The notes beneath the pieces are model-generated. The model did no database searches. It was not told the origin of the DNA and saw only the letters and a program-made list of their open reading frames with translations. Positions 18,583 to 27,368 of a stretch of 64,000 nt of DNA are shown one piece after another (the first letter of the stretch is position 1; the number at the start of each line of letters is the position of its first letter). The stretch is taken from NCBI RefSeq assembly GCF_013170845.1, contig NZ_CP033367.1, positions 1,612,001-1,676,000 of the forward strand, given 5' to 3'. Source of the stretch: Mesorhizobium loti R88b (GTDB lineage: Bacteria > Pseudomonadota > Alphaproteobacteria > Rhizobiales > Rhizobiaceae). A program made the position numbers and the translations under genes.

Positions 18583-18743
18583 TTTTCTCTCCCTGGGAGC
18601 TGGAGGGCAGACGATGGGTCCGCAGCTTCATAGCGGCGCAAGCGGAAAGAATCCAGCCGCAGCGACACAGATTTAAATCGATTAGGCTGGGCCAGCCCGG
18701 CGAATTCGTTTTGCGCGATTTCGCCGGGCTACCCCTCAACCCC

Positions 18744-20735
18744 TTATTTTGCGTGCAGGCGGGCTTCCGCTGCCTTGGCCGCTGCCTCGGCGGTGATGCC
18801 GAAATGCGGGTAGAGCTGTTCGATCGTGCCGGAGGCGCCGAAGCCGGTCATGCCGATGAAGATGCCGTCCGAGCCGATGAGGTGATCCCAGCCCTGACGG
18901 ATACCGGCCTCGATCGCCATCTTGATCGGCGCATTGCCGATCGTCTTCTTGCGATAGTCGTCGCTCTGCTTGTCGAACAGTTCGAAGCAAGGCACCGAGA
19001 CGACGCGGGTCGGGTGGCCATGCTTTTCCAACAAGTCACGGGCACCAAGGGCGATCTCGATCTCGGAGCCGGTGGCGAAGATCGTCACCGCTGCCTCGCC
19101 ATTGGCCGCTGCCAACTCGTAGGCGCCCTGGCTGCTCAGGTTCTTGGCCGAATGCTCGGTGCGCACCGTCGGCAGATTCTGGCGGGTCAGCGCCAGGGTT
19201 GACGGCGTCTTTTCGGATTCGATGGCGATCTGCCAGCATTCGGCGGTTTCTACCGCGTCGGCCGGACGGAAGACGTTGTGGTTGGGGATGGCGCGCAGGG
19301 CCGCCAGATGCTCGACCGGCTGGTGCGTCGGGCCATCTTCGCCCAGACCAATGGAATCATGGGTCATGACGAAGATCGAGCGGATGCCCATCAGCGAGGA
19401 CAGCCGCATCGAGGGACGGGCATAGTCGGAGAAGCACATGAAGGTCCCGCCATAGGCGATGAGGCCGCCATAGAGCGTCAGGCCGTTGATCGCGGCCGCC
19501 ATGCCATGCTCGCGGATGCCATAGTGGACATAGCGCTGGCCATAATCGTCCGGCGTGATGTTCTTGGTCTGGCTGGTCTTGGTGTTGTTGGAGCCGGTCA
19601 GGTCGGCGGAGCCGCCGATGGTTTCCGGCACCGCGCCGTTGATGACTTCCAGCGCCATTTCCGACGATTTGCGGGTGGCGACCTTCGGCTTGTCGGCCGA
19701 GAGCTTCTTCTTGTAGTCGGCGATGACGGCGTCGAAGTTGGACGGCAGCTTGCCGGCGATCCGGCGCTCGAACTCGGCCTTGAGCTTGGGCTCGGCCTTG
19801 GCCAGGCGGCCTTCCCAGTCGGCGCGCGGCTTGGCGCCGGACTTGCCGGCAGTACGCCATGCGTCGAGGATGTCGGCCGGAATCTCGAAGGGCGGCGAAT
19901 CCCAATTGAAGAACTTGCGCGCGCCAGCGATCTCGTCGGCGCCCAGCGGCGAACCGTGCGCCTTGTTGGTGCCGGCCTTGGTCGGGGCGCCGAAGCCGAT
20001 GGTCGTCTTGCAGGCGATCATCGTCGGCTTGTCGGAATGGCGGGCGGCTTCGATGGCATAGGCGATCGCTTCCGGATCGGTGCCGTCGATGTGGCTGGCG
20101 TTCCAGCCGGAGGCCTGGAAGCGGGCGACCTGATCGGTGTTGTCGGACAGCGAGACCGGACCGTCGATCGAGATGTTGTTGTTGTCCCAGAAGACGATCA
20201 GCCTGTTGAGCTTGAGATGGCCGGCCAGCGCGATGGCTTCCTGGGAAACTCCTTCCATCAGGCAGCCGTCACCGGCCAGTACGTAGGTATAGTGGTTGAC
20301 GAGGTCGTTGCCGAAGGCAGCGTTCATAATGCGCTCGCCGAGCGCGAAGCCGACCGAATTGGCCAGACCCTGACCGAGCGGGCCGGTCGTCGTCTCGATG
20401 CCGGTGGCGTGGCCGTATTCGGGATGGCCGGCGGTCTTCGAGCCCAGCTGGCGGAAATGCTTGATCTGGTCGATGGTCATGTCTTCATAGCCGGTCAGAT
20501 GCAGCAAAGAATAGAGCAGCATCGAGCCATGGCCGGCCGACAGGATGAAGCGGTCGCGATCGGGCCAGTGCGGCGCCTTGGGGTCGTATTTCAGGAAGCG
20601 CGTGAACAGCACCGTGGCGATGTCGGCGCAGCCCATCGGCAGGCCAGGATGGCCGGACTGGGCCTTCTCGACGGCGTCCATGGAGAGAAAGCGGATCGCA
20701 TTGGCCATCCGGTCATGTTGTTCACGCGACGTCAT
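18744..20735 (-). CDS. tkt: Transketolase
   Basis: A 663-residue thiamine-diphosphate enzyme of the pentose phosphate pathway (and of a Calvin cycle if present). The N-terminal PP domain has GHPGLPMG and the ThDP motif [13 protein letters not shown]...[13 protein letters not shown]; the Pyr domain has [23 protein letters not shown] and [22 protein letters not shown]; a transketolase C domain closes the protein. ATG 20735 follows a GGAGG site. It heads the minus-strand carbon-metabolism block with gap. Confidence 0.96.
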   Translation of the reverse strand: MTSREQHDRMANAIRFLSMDAVEKAQSGHPGLPMGCADIATVLFTRFLKYDPKAPHWPDRDRFILSAGHGSMLLYSLLHLTGYEDMTIDQIKHFRQLGSKTAGHPEYGHATGIETTTGPLGQGLANSVGFALGERIMNAAFGNDLVNHYTYVLAGDGCLMEGVSQEAIALAGHLKLNRLIVFWDNNNISIDGPVSLSDNTDQVARFQASGWNASHIDGTDPEAIAYAIEAARHSDKPTMIACKTTIGFGAPTKAGTNKAHGSPLGADEIAGARKFFNWDSPPFEIPADILDAWRTAGKSGAKPRADWEGRLAKAEPKLKAEFERRIAGKLPSNFDAVIADYKKKLSADKPKVATRKSSEMALEVINGAVPETIGGSADLTGSNNTKTSQTKNITPDDYGQRYVHYGIREHGMAAAINGLTLYGGLIAYGGTFMCFSDYARPSMRLSSLMGIRSIFVMTHDSIGLGEDGPTHQPVEHLAALRAIPNHNVFRPADAVETAECWQIAIESEKTPSTLALTRQNLPTVRTEHSAKNLSSQGAYELAAANGEAAVTIFATGSEIEIALGARDLLEKHGHPTRVVSVPCFELFDKQSDDYRKKTIGNAPIKMAIEAGIRQGWDHLIGSDGIFIGMTGFGASGTIEQLYPHFGITAEAAAKAAEARLHAK

Positions 20736-20996
20736 GGTTCCTCCAGAAATGGGGTTTGGGGGCTTGGGAGAGCCCTTGAAAAGGGTGCGCGACACATAGC
20801 AGGCGCGGGCTTTTAGTCAACAAACCGGTGCGCATTTGCCGGTCTTGTGATGCTGGCGCCAAGCCTACATTAGCGTTAGCGGGGGACAGTCGCGAGAGCT
20901 TTGTTGACGTTGCCTTCACCCGGTGCCTAATGTTTCCTGGATAACGCGTTCTGAACGCGAACGATTCGGTGATGGGCAGGGCACAGGACGAAGGCC

Positions 20997-21269
20997 ATGA
21001 CCGGGGAAACCACGCTCAAGGAAGTGATCGCCAGGCTGGGGAAGGCCATCGAAGGGCTGGAAAATGCCGTCGCCGCCAAGCTCGAGCATGAGCGCGACTA
21101 TTCGGAAGCCGAGGCCGAGGTGCAGCGGATGAATGCCGACCGCTCCCGGCTGGCGCAGGAACTCGACAATTCCGAAGCGCGCGCCGAACGGCTGGAAGAT
21201 GCCAACAAGGAAGTCTCGCGACGGCTGGTGACCGCGATGGAAACCATCCGCGCCGTGTTGGACAGATAG
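20997..21269 (+). CDS. DUF4164 family coiled-coil protein
   Basis: A 90-residue, almost wholly helical protein (TTLKEVIARLGKAIEGLENAV...AEAEVQRMNADRSRLAQELDNSEARAERLEDANKEVSRRLVTAMETIRAVL). It matches the DUF4164 family of Rhizobiales. It precedes zapA by 11 bp, so the two are almost surely co-transcribed and a link with cell division is likely, by context only. Confidence 0.88.
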   Translation: MTGETTLKEVIARLGKAIEGLENAVAAKLEHERDYSEAEAEVQRMNADRSRLAQELDNSEARAERLEDANKEVSRRLVTAMETIRAVLDR

Positions 21270-21280
21270 GAGCTGGCCCG

Positions 21281-21646
21281 ATGGCACAGGTCACGGTTTC
21301 AATAGACGGCAAGCAGTATCGCATGGCCTGCGACGAGGGCCAGGAAGAGCATCTGATCGACCTTGCCGAGCGTTTCGACCGCTATGTCTCGCATCTGAAG
21401 GATTCTTTTGGCGAGATTGGCGACCAGCGGCTGACCGTCATGGCCGGCATCATGGTGATGGACGAACTCTCGGAGTTGCAGAAACGCGTCAAGGGCATGG
21501 AAAGCGAAGTGCTGACGTTGCGCAAGACGCGCGACGAGGCACTGACCAAGGCCGACAAGAATGACGGCGTGCTGACCAACGCCCTCGGCGCTTTGGCGCA
21601 GCGTATGGAAGATCTGACGGCGACGCTGGCCGTCAACAAGGCCTGA
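21281..21646 (+). CDS. zapA: Cell division protein ZapA
   Basis: A 121-residue protein. Residues 1-75 match ZapA: AQVTVSIDGKQYRMACDEGQEEHLIDLAERFDRYVSHLKDSFGEIGDQRLTVMAGIMVMDELSELQKRV, followed by a coiled coil. ZapA binds FtsZ polymers and promotes Z-ring assembly. It lies just after DUF4164. In many relatives a 6S RNA gene and a folate-linked gene follow zapA; here the next gene is a peroxiredoxin. Confidence 0.93.
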   Translation: MAQVTVSIDGKQYRMACDEGQEEHLIDLAERFDRYVSHLKDSFGEIGDQRLTVMAGIMVMDELSELQKRVKGMESEVLTLRKTRDEALTKADKNDGVLTNALGALAQRMEDLTATLAVNKA

Positions 21647-21880
21647 AGCGGCGTTTAGCGGCATCCCTCCCGAAAGATGAACAGGCGTCGATGACGCTGG
21701 CAGAACGAAAATACTCGTTCTGCCGCCGACAAGAGTTTCCTATTATCTTGCAGTCGCGATTTTTGCGCTAAGATGCGACGATGCCGGAGCGTGGACGCTT
21801 TGACGGCGGCGTGGTTTGCCGCTCTCGCTCCTGACCAGATTAGTTACAGGGGACCAGATTAGTTATAGGGGAAATGTGCC
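21647..21880 (+). promoter_or_regulatory. Intergenic: hairpin, promoter-like site, tandem repeat
   Basis: 21699-21724 is a 10 bp perfect inverted repeat (GGCAGAACGA / TCGTTCTGCC, 6-base loop) after zapA, perhaps a terminator without a T-run. Around 21753-21779 TTGCAG and TAAGAT resemble a sigma-70 promoter with short spacing. Directly before the peroxiredoxin ribosome site are two tandem 19 bp units (21833-21851, 21852-21870; GACCAGATTAGTTA[C/T]AGGG). Confidence 0.55.
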
Positions 21881-22540
21881 ATGAGCCTTCGTATCAACGA
21901 TATCGCGCCCGACTTCACCGCCGAGACCACGCAAGGGACGATCAGCTTCCATGACTGGATCGGCGACGGCTGGGCGCTCTTGTTCAGCCATCCGAAGAAC
22001 TTCACGCCGGTCTGCACGACCGAACTCGGTACCGTGGCCGGGCTGGAGGGCGAGTTCAAGAAACGCAACGTCAAGATCATCGGTACTTCGGTCGATCCGG
22101 TTGCGAGCCACGACAAATGGCAGGCCGACATCAAGACGGCGACCGGCCATGAGGTGCACTATCCGCTGATCGGCGACAAGGACCTCAAGGTCGCCAAGCT
22201 CTATGACATGCTGCCGGCCGGCGCCGGCGACACCTCGGAGGGCCGCACGCCCGCCGACAACGCCACCGTGCGCTCGGTCTATCTCATCGGGCCGGACAAG
22301 AAGATCAAGCTGGTGCTGACCTACCCGATGACCACGGGCCGCAACTTCGACGAGATCTTGCGCGTCATCGATTCCATCCAGCTGACCGCCAAGCACCAGG
22401 TGGCGACGCCGGCCAACTGGAAGCAGGGCGAGGACGTCATCATCACCGCCGCCGTTTCCAACGAGGATGCGATCAAGCGTTTTGGCGCTTACGAGACCAT
22501 CCTGCCCTATCTCAGGAAGACCAAGCAGCCTTCCGCCTGA
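21881..22540 (+). CDS. 1-Cys peroxiredoxin (Prx6 type)
   Basis: A 219-residue cytosolic peroxidase. The AhpC/TSA domain has the peroxidatic C45 in HPKNFTPVCTTELG, and the extended C-terminal domain has TPANWKQGEDVIITAAVSNEDA, typical of the Prx6 subfamily. No second cysteine is present, so reduction needs an outside thiol. It reduces peroxides. GGGG lies upstream of ATG 21881, next to a 19 bp tandem duplication. No oxidative-stress regulator is adjacent. Confidence 0.95.
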   Translation: MSLRINDIAPDFTAETTQGTISFHDWIGDGWALLFSHPKNFTPVCTTELGTVAGLEGEFKKRNVKIIGTSVDPVASHDKWQADIKTATGHEVHYPLIGDKDLKVAKLYDMLPAGAGDTSEGRTPADNATVRSVYLIGPDKKIKLVLTYPMTTGRNFDEILRVIDSIQLTAKHQVATPANWKQGEDVIITAAVSNEDAIKRFGAYETILPYLRKTKQPSA

Positions 22541-22686
22541 AGCAAGCGCGTCGGAACAGTTTTCGGTTTTTTCGCTCCTGTGCGCCAAGTCATGCTTGAC
22601 TGACCTGCTGGAGCGGACGACCATGCTCCTGTTGGGTTCCGGTGGAGAAAATCCTTCCTGCCGGTGATGGGTTGAGGGAGCCGGAC

Positions 22687-23559
22687 GTGGACATAGCTTT
22701 GGCCATGCCATTGGTCACAGGCTTCTATGACAAGCCGACCGGGGCCATCCAGTATGTCGTCGCCGACCCGGCGACGAAGCGATGCGCCATCATCGATCCG
22801 ATCCTCGACTTCGATGAGAGGTCCGGTGCAACGGATACAAAGAGCGCCGATGCCTTGCTCGATTTCGTCAGGGAAAACGGGCTGGAGCTTGAGTGGATCC
22901 TCGACACCCATCCCCATGCCGACCATTTCTCGGCGGCGCATTACCTGAAACAGAAGACCGGGGCGCCAACCGCGATCGGCCTAAGGATCGTCGATGTCCA
23001 GAACCTGTGGAAGGTGATCTACAACTGGCCGGATTTCCCCGCCGACGGCTCGCAGTGGGACAGGCTGTTCGCAGAGGGCGATACCTTCCGTGTCGGCAGC
23101 CTGCCGGTCAAGGTGCTGTTCTCGCCTGGACATACGCTGGCCTCGATCAGCTATGTGATCGGCGACGCCGCCTTCGTGCATGATACGCTGTTCATGCCGG
23201 ACAGCGGCACGGCAAGGGCCGATTTTCCCGGTGGCAGCGCAGCGCGGCTGTGGCGCTCGATCCAGGACATTCTGGCGTTGCCCGATGAGACGCGAATCTT
23301 CGTCGGCCATGACTATCAGGCCGGCGGCCGCGAACCCTTGTGGGAAAGCACGGTGGCGGCGCAGAAGGCGACAAACATCCATCTCGTGGCCGCGCGCAGC
23401 GAGGCTGAGTTCGTAGCCCTGCGCGACGCGCGCGACCGGACATTGCCGATGCCGCGGCTGATCCTGCATGCGCTGCAGGTCAACATGAACGGCGGACGGT
23501 TGCCGGAGCCGGAAGCCAATGGCCGGCGGTATCTGAAGTTTCCGCTCGACGCACTTTGA
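22687..23559 (+). CDS. MBL-fold hydrolase, persulfide dioxygenase-like
   Basis: A 290-residue metallo-beta-lactamase-fold protein with the metal motif THPHADHFSAAHYL, a later SPGHTLASISYVIGD and the VGHDYQAGGREPLWESTVAAQKA segment near the C-terminus. This pattern is that of ETHE1/Blh-type sulfur dioxygenases, which oxidise glutathione persulfide, though a glyoxalase II-type activity is not excluded. GTG at 22687 is chosen because GAGGGAG lies about 6 bases upstream; ATG 22705 and GTG 22642 are other in-frame options. Confidence 0.82.
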   Translation: MDIALAMPLVTGFYDKPTGAIQYVVADPATKRCAIIDPILDFDERSGATDTKSADALLDFVRENGLELEWILDTHPHADHFSAAHYLKQKTGAPTAIGLRIVDVQNLWKVIYNWPDFPADGSQWDRLFAEGDTFRVGSLPVKVLFSPGHTLASISYVIGDAAFVHDTLFMPDSGTARADFPGGSAARLWRSIQDILALPDETRIFVGHDYQAGGREPLWESTVAAQKATNIHLVAARSEAEFVALRDARDRTLPMPRLILHALQVNMNGGRLPEPEANGRRYLKFPLDAL

Positions 23560-23586
23560 GGTAATGCGCCCCACTGACTCAACGCA

Positions 23587-23624
23587 CAAAAAAAGCGGCG
23601 CCAGTTTCTTGGCGCCGCTTTTTG
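23587..23624. terminator. Bidirectional terminator between MBL gene and rpoH
   Basis: A run of A, the stem AGCGGCGCCA / TGGCGCCGCT with a 6-base loop, then a run of T. Both convergent genes (stop at 23559 on the plus strand, stop at 23643 on the minus strand) can use it. Confidence 0.92.
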
Positions 23625-23642
23625 TTCATTGGCGAAGCAGGC

Positions 23643-24554
23643 TTACGCCGCCGGCTGTGCTTCGATGGTGCGCAGCGCCTGGGTCTGGCGCTTGGCGGCG
23701 GCCTTGACCGCATCCTGCACCTTCTCGAAGGCACGCACTTCGATCTGGCGCACGCGCTCGCGGCTGATGTCGAACTCGGAAGACAGCTCTTCCAGCGTCA
23801 GCGGCTCCTCGGCGAGGCGACGGGCCTCGAAGATGCGCCGCTCGCGCTCGTTGAGCACGGCAAGAGCGCCGGACAGCATGCCGCGCCGGTTCTCCAGCTC
23901 GTCCTGCTCGATCAGCATGTCTTCCTGGCTTTCGTGGTCGTCGACCAGCCAGTCCTGCCATTCGCCGGACTCGCCTTCGCTCGCCCGGATCGGGGCGTTG
24001 AGCGATGCGTCGCCCGACAGGCGGCGGTTCATCGACACCACTTCGGCTTCGGAAACGTTCAGCCGCGTGGCGATCTCGGCGATCTGGTCGGGCTTGAGGT
24101 CGCCGTCATCCAGAGCCTGGATCTTGCCCTTCACCTTGCGCAGGTTGAAGAACAGCCGCTTCTGGTTGGCGGTCGTGCCCATCTTGACCAGGCTCCACGA
24201 GCGCAGGATGTATTCCTGGATCGAGGCCTTGATCCACCACATGGCGTAGGTCGCGAGGCGGAAGCCGCGCTCGGGTTCGAATTTCTTGACGGCCTGCATC
24301 AGGCCGACATTACCTTCCGAGATCACCTCGCCGATCGGCAGGCCGTAGCCGCGATAGCCCATGGCGATCTTGGCGACGAGCCGCAAATGGCTGGTGACGA
24401 GCTTGTGGGCGGCAGAAGTGTCTTCATGCTCGGCATAACGCTTGGCGAGCATGTACTCTTCCTGCGGCTGAAGCATCGGAAAGCGGCGGATTTCTTCCAG
24501 GTAGCGGCTGAGGCCGCCTTCGCCGGAAACGATACTGGGTAATGACTGGGCCAT
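23643..24554 (-). CDS. rpoH: RNA polymerase heat-shock sigma factor RpoH
   Basis: A 303-residue sigma-32-type factor. Region 2 is seen in LVTSHLRLVAKIAMGYRGYGLPIGEVISEGNVGLMQAVKKFEPERGFRLATYAMWWIKASIQEYIL, the RpoH box at residues 131-140 (QKRLFFNLRK), and region 4 with LTLEELSSEFDISRERVRQIEVRAFEKVQ. It directs transcription of heat-shock genes. Rhizobia often carry more than one rpoH paralogue; which one this is cannot be told here. The gene stands alone with about 210 bp of upstream control region. Confidence 0.96.
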   Translation of the reverse strand: MAQSLPSIVSGEGGLSRYLEEIRRFPMLQPQEEYMLAKRYAEHEDTSAAHKLVTSHLRLVAKIAMGYRGYGLPIGEVISEGNVGLMQAVKKFEPERGFRLATYAMWWIKASIQEYILRSWSLVKMGTTANQKRLFFNLRKVKGKIQALDDGDLKPDQIAEIATRLNVSEAEVVSMNRRLSGDASLNAPIRASEGESGEWQDWLVDDHESQEDMLIEQDELENRRGMLSGALAVLNERERRIFEARRLAEEPLTLEELSSEFDISRERVRQIEVRAFEKVQDAVKAAAKRQTQALRTIEAQPAA

Positions 24555-24766
24555 GATAGCGCCCCCTCTCTATTGGAGTGATGCCCCCGAAACGCGGCGG
24601 GCATGTGACGCAAGCACCAAAAGGCTCGCTCGCGACATCAGATCTTATACAGGAACAAAACCAGAAAAGACAGGCATTTGTTCAACACGAAACAGTGTGT
24701 CACGCTGAAGTGAACAATGCCAGTCAGGTTTTTTGATGGCTGGTTTCGGGCTTGACAGTGACAGGT

Positions 24767-25837
24767 TCAGAGTTTGCGAAAGCCGCCGACGAGTTCCTCC
24801 ATGTCCCCCGGTATCGGCGCCTCGAACCTCATCGTTAGATGGGTAGTGGGGTGGCGAAATGCAAGGAGCCAGGCATGCAAAGCTTGCCGGGAAAATGCCT
24901 TGACCTGGCTTTTCAGCGGTTCGGGCAGCCGGTTGGCCTTGGTGCGAAACGCCTGACCATAGTCTGGGTCGCCGATGACGGGATGGCCGATATGCGCCAT
25001 GTGAACGCGGATCTGGTGGGTGCGGCCGGTCTCCAGCCGGCACTCGACCAGGCTGGCGGTGGCGAAGTCCTTCTGGCCTTCGCCGAAGCGCTCCTGCACG
25101 GCAAAGTGGGTGACAGCATGGCGGGCGTCGTCGCGCCCTTCCGGCACCACGGCACGGCGCACCCGGTCGGCCGCGCGGCCAAGCGGCGCATCGACCGTAC
25201 CGGTCGGTCTCGGCGGTATGCCCCAGACCAAAGCCAGATAGGCGCGTTCGAGATCACCCGTCCGGCCGTGATCGGCAAAGGCCTCCGACAGCGCCTTGTG
25301 GGCACGGTCGGTCTTGGCCACCACCATGACGCCGCTGGTCTCCTTGTCCAGACGGTGCACGATGCCCGGCCGCCGCACGCCGCCAATGCCCGAAAGGCTG
25401 TCGCCGCAATGATGGATCAGCGCGTTGACCAGCGTACCGGTCCAGTTGCCGGCGCCGGGATGCACGACCAGCCCGGCCGGCTTGTTGATGACGATGAGTT
25501 CGTCGTCCTCATAGAGCACATCGAGCGCGATGTTCTCGCCCCGCGGCGAGGCCGGCTCCGGTTCGGGCATGACGACCGACACGCGCTCGCCTGGGATCAT
25601 CTTGCGCTTGGTCTCGTCGGCCGGCTTGCCGTCGATCGTAACGGCGCCTTGCCGGATCAGCATCTGCACGCGGCTGCGCGACATGTCAGGGCCGAGGCTT
25701 GTCGCCAACCATTGGTCGAGGCGCTGGCCGGCAGCGTCCGCGCCCACCACCAGCACGGCCGGCCCGGCCTCTATCGATCGGTCCTCTATCAATCGGTCCT
25801 CTATCAATTCAGGGGCCTCTTCGCTATGAGCGCTCAT
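24767..25837 (-). CDS. RluD-type 23S rRNA pseudouridine synthase
   Basis: A 356-residue RluA-family enzyme. It has an N-terminal S4 RNA-binding domain (GQRLDQWLATSLGPDMSRSRVQMLIRQGAVTIDG) and the catalytic motif PGIVHRLDKETSGVMVVAKT with the nucleophile aspartate near residue 164. C-terminal GRTHQIRVHMAHIGHPVIGDPDYG is typical. It probably modifies helix 69 of 23S rRNA. ATG 25837 has GGAACGG upstream; ATG 25864 is in frame but overlaps the start of the divergent gene. Before the S4 domain lies a small repeat (IEDRLIEDRSIE). Confidence 0.92.
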   Translation of the reverse strand: MSAHSEEAPELIEDRLIEDRSIEAGPAVLVVGADAAGQRLDQWLATSLGPDMSRSRVQMLIRQGAVTIDGKPADETKRKMIPGERVSVVMPEPEPASPRGENIALDVLYEDDELIVINKPAGLVVHPGAGNWTGTLVNALIHHCGDSLSGIGGVRRPGIVHRLDKETSGVMVVAKTDRAHKALSEAFADHGRTGDLERAYLALVWGIPPRPTGTVDAPLGRAADRVRRAVVPEGRDDARHAVTHFAVQERFGEGQKDFATASLVECRLETGRTHQIRVHMAHIGHPVIGDPDYGQAFRTKANRLPEPLKSQVKAFSRQALHAWLLAFRHPTTHLTMRFEAPIPGDMEELVGGFRKL

Positions 25838-25862
25838 CGAAAACCGTTCCGGAATATTTGCC

Positions 25863-26246
25863 ATGGCCCGGCCAGATGCCGACGAAGATCAGGGAATGCC
25901 GATCGATCCCGAGGTCGAAAAGATGCGCAGCAAGCTCTTCCGCTTCATGGCCATCAATCTCGGCCTGCTTTTCGTTGCCCTTATGGTGGTGATCGCGGCG
26001 ATTGTCTACAAAGCCCGCAAGGCGCCCGCAGTGAGCCCGCCGCTGGCCGGCGACATCCAGGTGCCCGCCGGCGCGCCGCTCAGCGGCGACATCGTGCTGC
26101 CGGTCGGCGCAAAAGTGCTCGGCCAGTCGCTGTCAGGCAATCGGATCTCGATTGACGCCGAGCTTGCCGACGGCAGTGGTGCGATCTTCATCTATGATAT
26201 CGCCGAGCGCCGCCTGATCGGCCAGTTTGCAATCCGCAACAAATGA
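25863..26246 (+). CDS. Inner-membrane protein with one TM segment
   Basis: A 127-residue protein. Residues 30-48 (INLGLLFVALMVVIAAIVYKA) form a transmembrane helix; the rest is periplasmic and Pro/Gly-rich with two short like units (GDIQVPAGAPLSGDIVLPVGAKVLG), then a beta-rich end (NRISIDAELADGSGAIFIYDIAERRLIGQFAI). I do not recognise a family. Its ATG overlaps the alternative start of the divergent rRNA pseudouridine synthase gene. ATG 25896 is another possible start. Confidence 0.75.
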   Translation: MARPDADEDQGMPIDPEVEKMRSKLFRFMAINLGLLFVALMVVIAAIVYKARKAPAVSPPLAGDIQVPAGAPLSGDIVLPVGAKVLGQSLSGNRISIDAELADGSGAIFIYDIAERRLIGQFAIRNK

Positions 26247-26283
26247 CAAACAAGTTTGTCACAGAAATGACCAAGGCTCAGCC

Positions 26284-26691
26284 ATGAAAGGCTTTGCCGA
26301 ACATCGTCGTGTCGCGACCGTCGCGCTTGTCGTCGCCAACTATGACGAAGCGATCGCCTGGTATGTCGGGCGGCTGGGCTTTCAGCTCACCGAGGATGTC
26401 GATCTCGGCGGCGCCAAGCGCTGGGTCACGGTGGCGCCGGCCAACGGGCAGGGCGCCAGGCTGCTTTTGGCCGAGGCGTCCGACGCTGCACAAAAGCAAA
26501 GCATCGGCCACCAGACCGGCGGTCGGGTTTTCCTGTTCCTCGAAACCGACGACTTTGCCCGCGATCATGCGGCGATGCTGGAAAAGGGTGTCGAATTCCG
26601 CGAGGCGCCGCGCTTCGAGGCCTATGGCACAGTGGCGGTTTTCGCCGATCTCCACGGCAATCTCTGGGACCTGATCGAGCCGAAACGCTAG
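26284..26691 (+). CDS. VOC family protein (glyoxalase-like)
   Basis: A 135-residue single-module VOC protein: VATVALVVANYDEAIAWYVGRLGFQLTEDVDLGGAKRWVTVAP, a middle GGRVFLFLETDDFARDHAAMLEKGVEF, and the C-terminal YGTVAVFADLHGNLWDLIEP with the usual metal-site glutamate. Members dimerise and include glyoxalase I and resistance proteins; the substrate is unknown. ATG 26284 is chosen from the family pattern. It is the last chromosomal gene before the tRNA-Glu and the integrated element. Confidence 0.85.
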   Translation: MKGFAEHRRVATVALVVANYDEAIAWYVGRLGFQLTEDVDLGGAKRWVTVAPANGQGARLLLAEASDAAQKQSIGHQTGGRVFLFLETDDFARDHAAMLEKGVEFREAPRFEAYGTVAVFADLHGNLWDLIEPKR

Positions 26692-26781
26692 AGCACGGAC
26701 GTCTTTTCGTTCGATGCGGCAAACCGGCCAAACCCCAGTTGCTTTTTCCCAGCCGTCAGCCTATATCGCCGGTTCTTGAGC

Positions 26782-26856
26782 GCGCCCATCGTCTAGCGGT
26801 CAGGACACCGCCCTCTCACGGCGGGAACAGGGGTTCGATTCCCCTTGGGCGTACCA
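26782..26856 (+). tRNA. tRNA-Glu (anticodon CTC)
   Basis: A full cloverleaf: acceptor stem GCGCCCA / TGGGCGT, D-arm GTCTAGCGGTCAGGAC, anticodon stem CCGCC / GGCGG with loop CTCTCAC (anticodon CTC), T-arm CAGGGGTTCGATTCCCCTT, discriminator A and an encoded CCA. Its 3' 47 bases from the anticodon stem onward form the left attachment repeat of the downstream element and remain intact. Confidence 0.96.
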
Positions 26857-26857
26857 A
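26810..26857 (+). repeat. attL: 48 bp direct repeat in tRNA-Glu 3' end
   Basis: An exact 48 bp match to 57377-57424. It starts in the anticodon stem of tRNA-Glu and runs one base past CCA. Integration into the 3' end of a tRNA by a tyrosine recombinase leaves the tRNA whole on one side, as seen here. Confidence 0.95.
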
Positions 26858-26928
26858 CAGATTCAATAGCTTACCCTCATAGCTTCCGAAGTCGTCAAAT
26901 AACGGTCAAATATGCCGTCTGAGCTGCC

Positions 26929-27151
26929 GTGAAAGCTGAGCGGGAGGCTTTAGAGCAACTTGAATTGGAAGCCGATACATGGAGGAGCGCGCAAGCGGTT
27001 CGACAATATGCCGACGCGATCGAGGCTGCATCCAACTACTCCGATACGGAAAGCGCCGGACGCGTTAAGTGGGGACGGGGCACAGGCTGACAAGCTGGAC
27101 CCTCTTACCGGCGTCCTTCGGATATTGACCCTCCGGATGTCCGGTATTGGG
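26929..27151 (+). pseudogene. Gene remnant at left end of element, frameshifted
   Basis: From a GTG at 26929 the frame gives KAEREALEQLELEADTWRSA, QAVRQYADAIEAASNYSD and RVKW, then stops at 27088-27090. One frame over, the sequence continues AQADKLDPLTGVLRI, which reads as the natural follow-on of such a helical protein. The piece looks like the C-terminal remnant of an older gene broken by a frameshift. No family name is offered. Confidence 0.4.
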
Positions 27152-27368
27152 TAGCAAACTCACCAAATATGATGGTGTTTGTCATTTTTTAGGCCGTCCT
27201 GGCGAACGTAGAGCAGTATGATGTGATCCTTAGTGCTTCGCATCGGTGGCTGGTGCCGGACCGTTAAGCAATTGATAAATTAACCTTATTTCTTTTAGCA
27301 ACTTGCTCATTTCCCTGGAATTGTTAAATTTTTGTTAGCTCATTGCACCGCAATCTGGTACTCAATAT
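27152..27368. other. AT-rich intergenic region, no gene seen
   Basis: An AT-rich stretch with runs such as TTAACCTTATTTC and TTAAATTTTTGTTAG. It probably holds the promoter of the following DUF4760-like gene; nothing else is supported. Confidence 0.4.

Noticed and set aside
19278..20816. 512-residue plus-strand frame opposite tkt
   Set aside because: It is the antisense shadow of transketolase; composition is Gly/Arg/Asp-rich and no motif is seen.
21647..21880. 6S RNA gene downstream of zapA
   Set aside because: In many Alphaproteobacteria the 6S RNA gene follows zapA. I looked for its long closing stem and central bubble but saw only a short hairpin and a promoter-like site. A covariance-model search would settle it.
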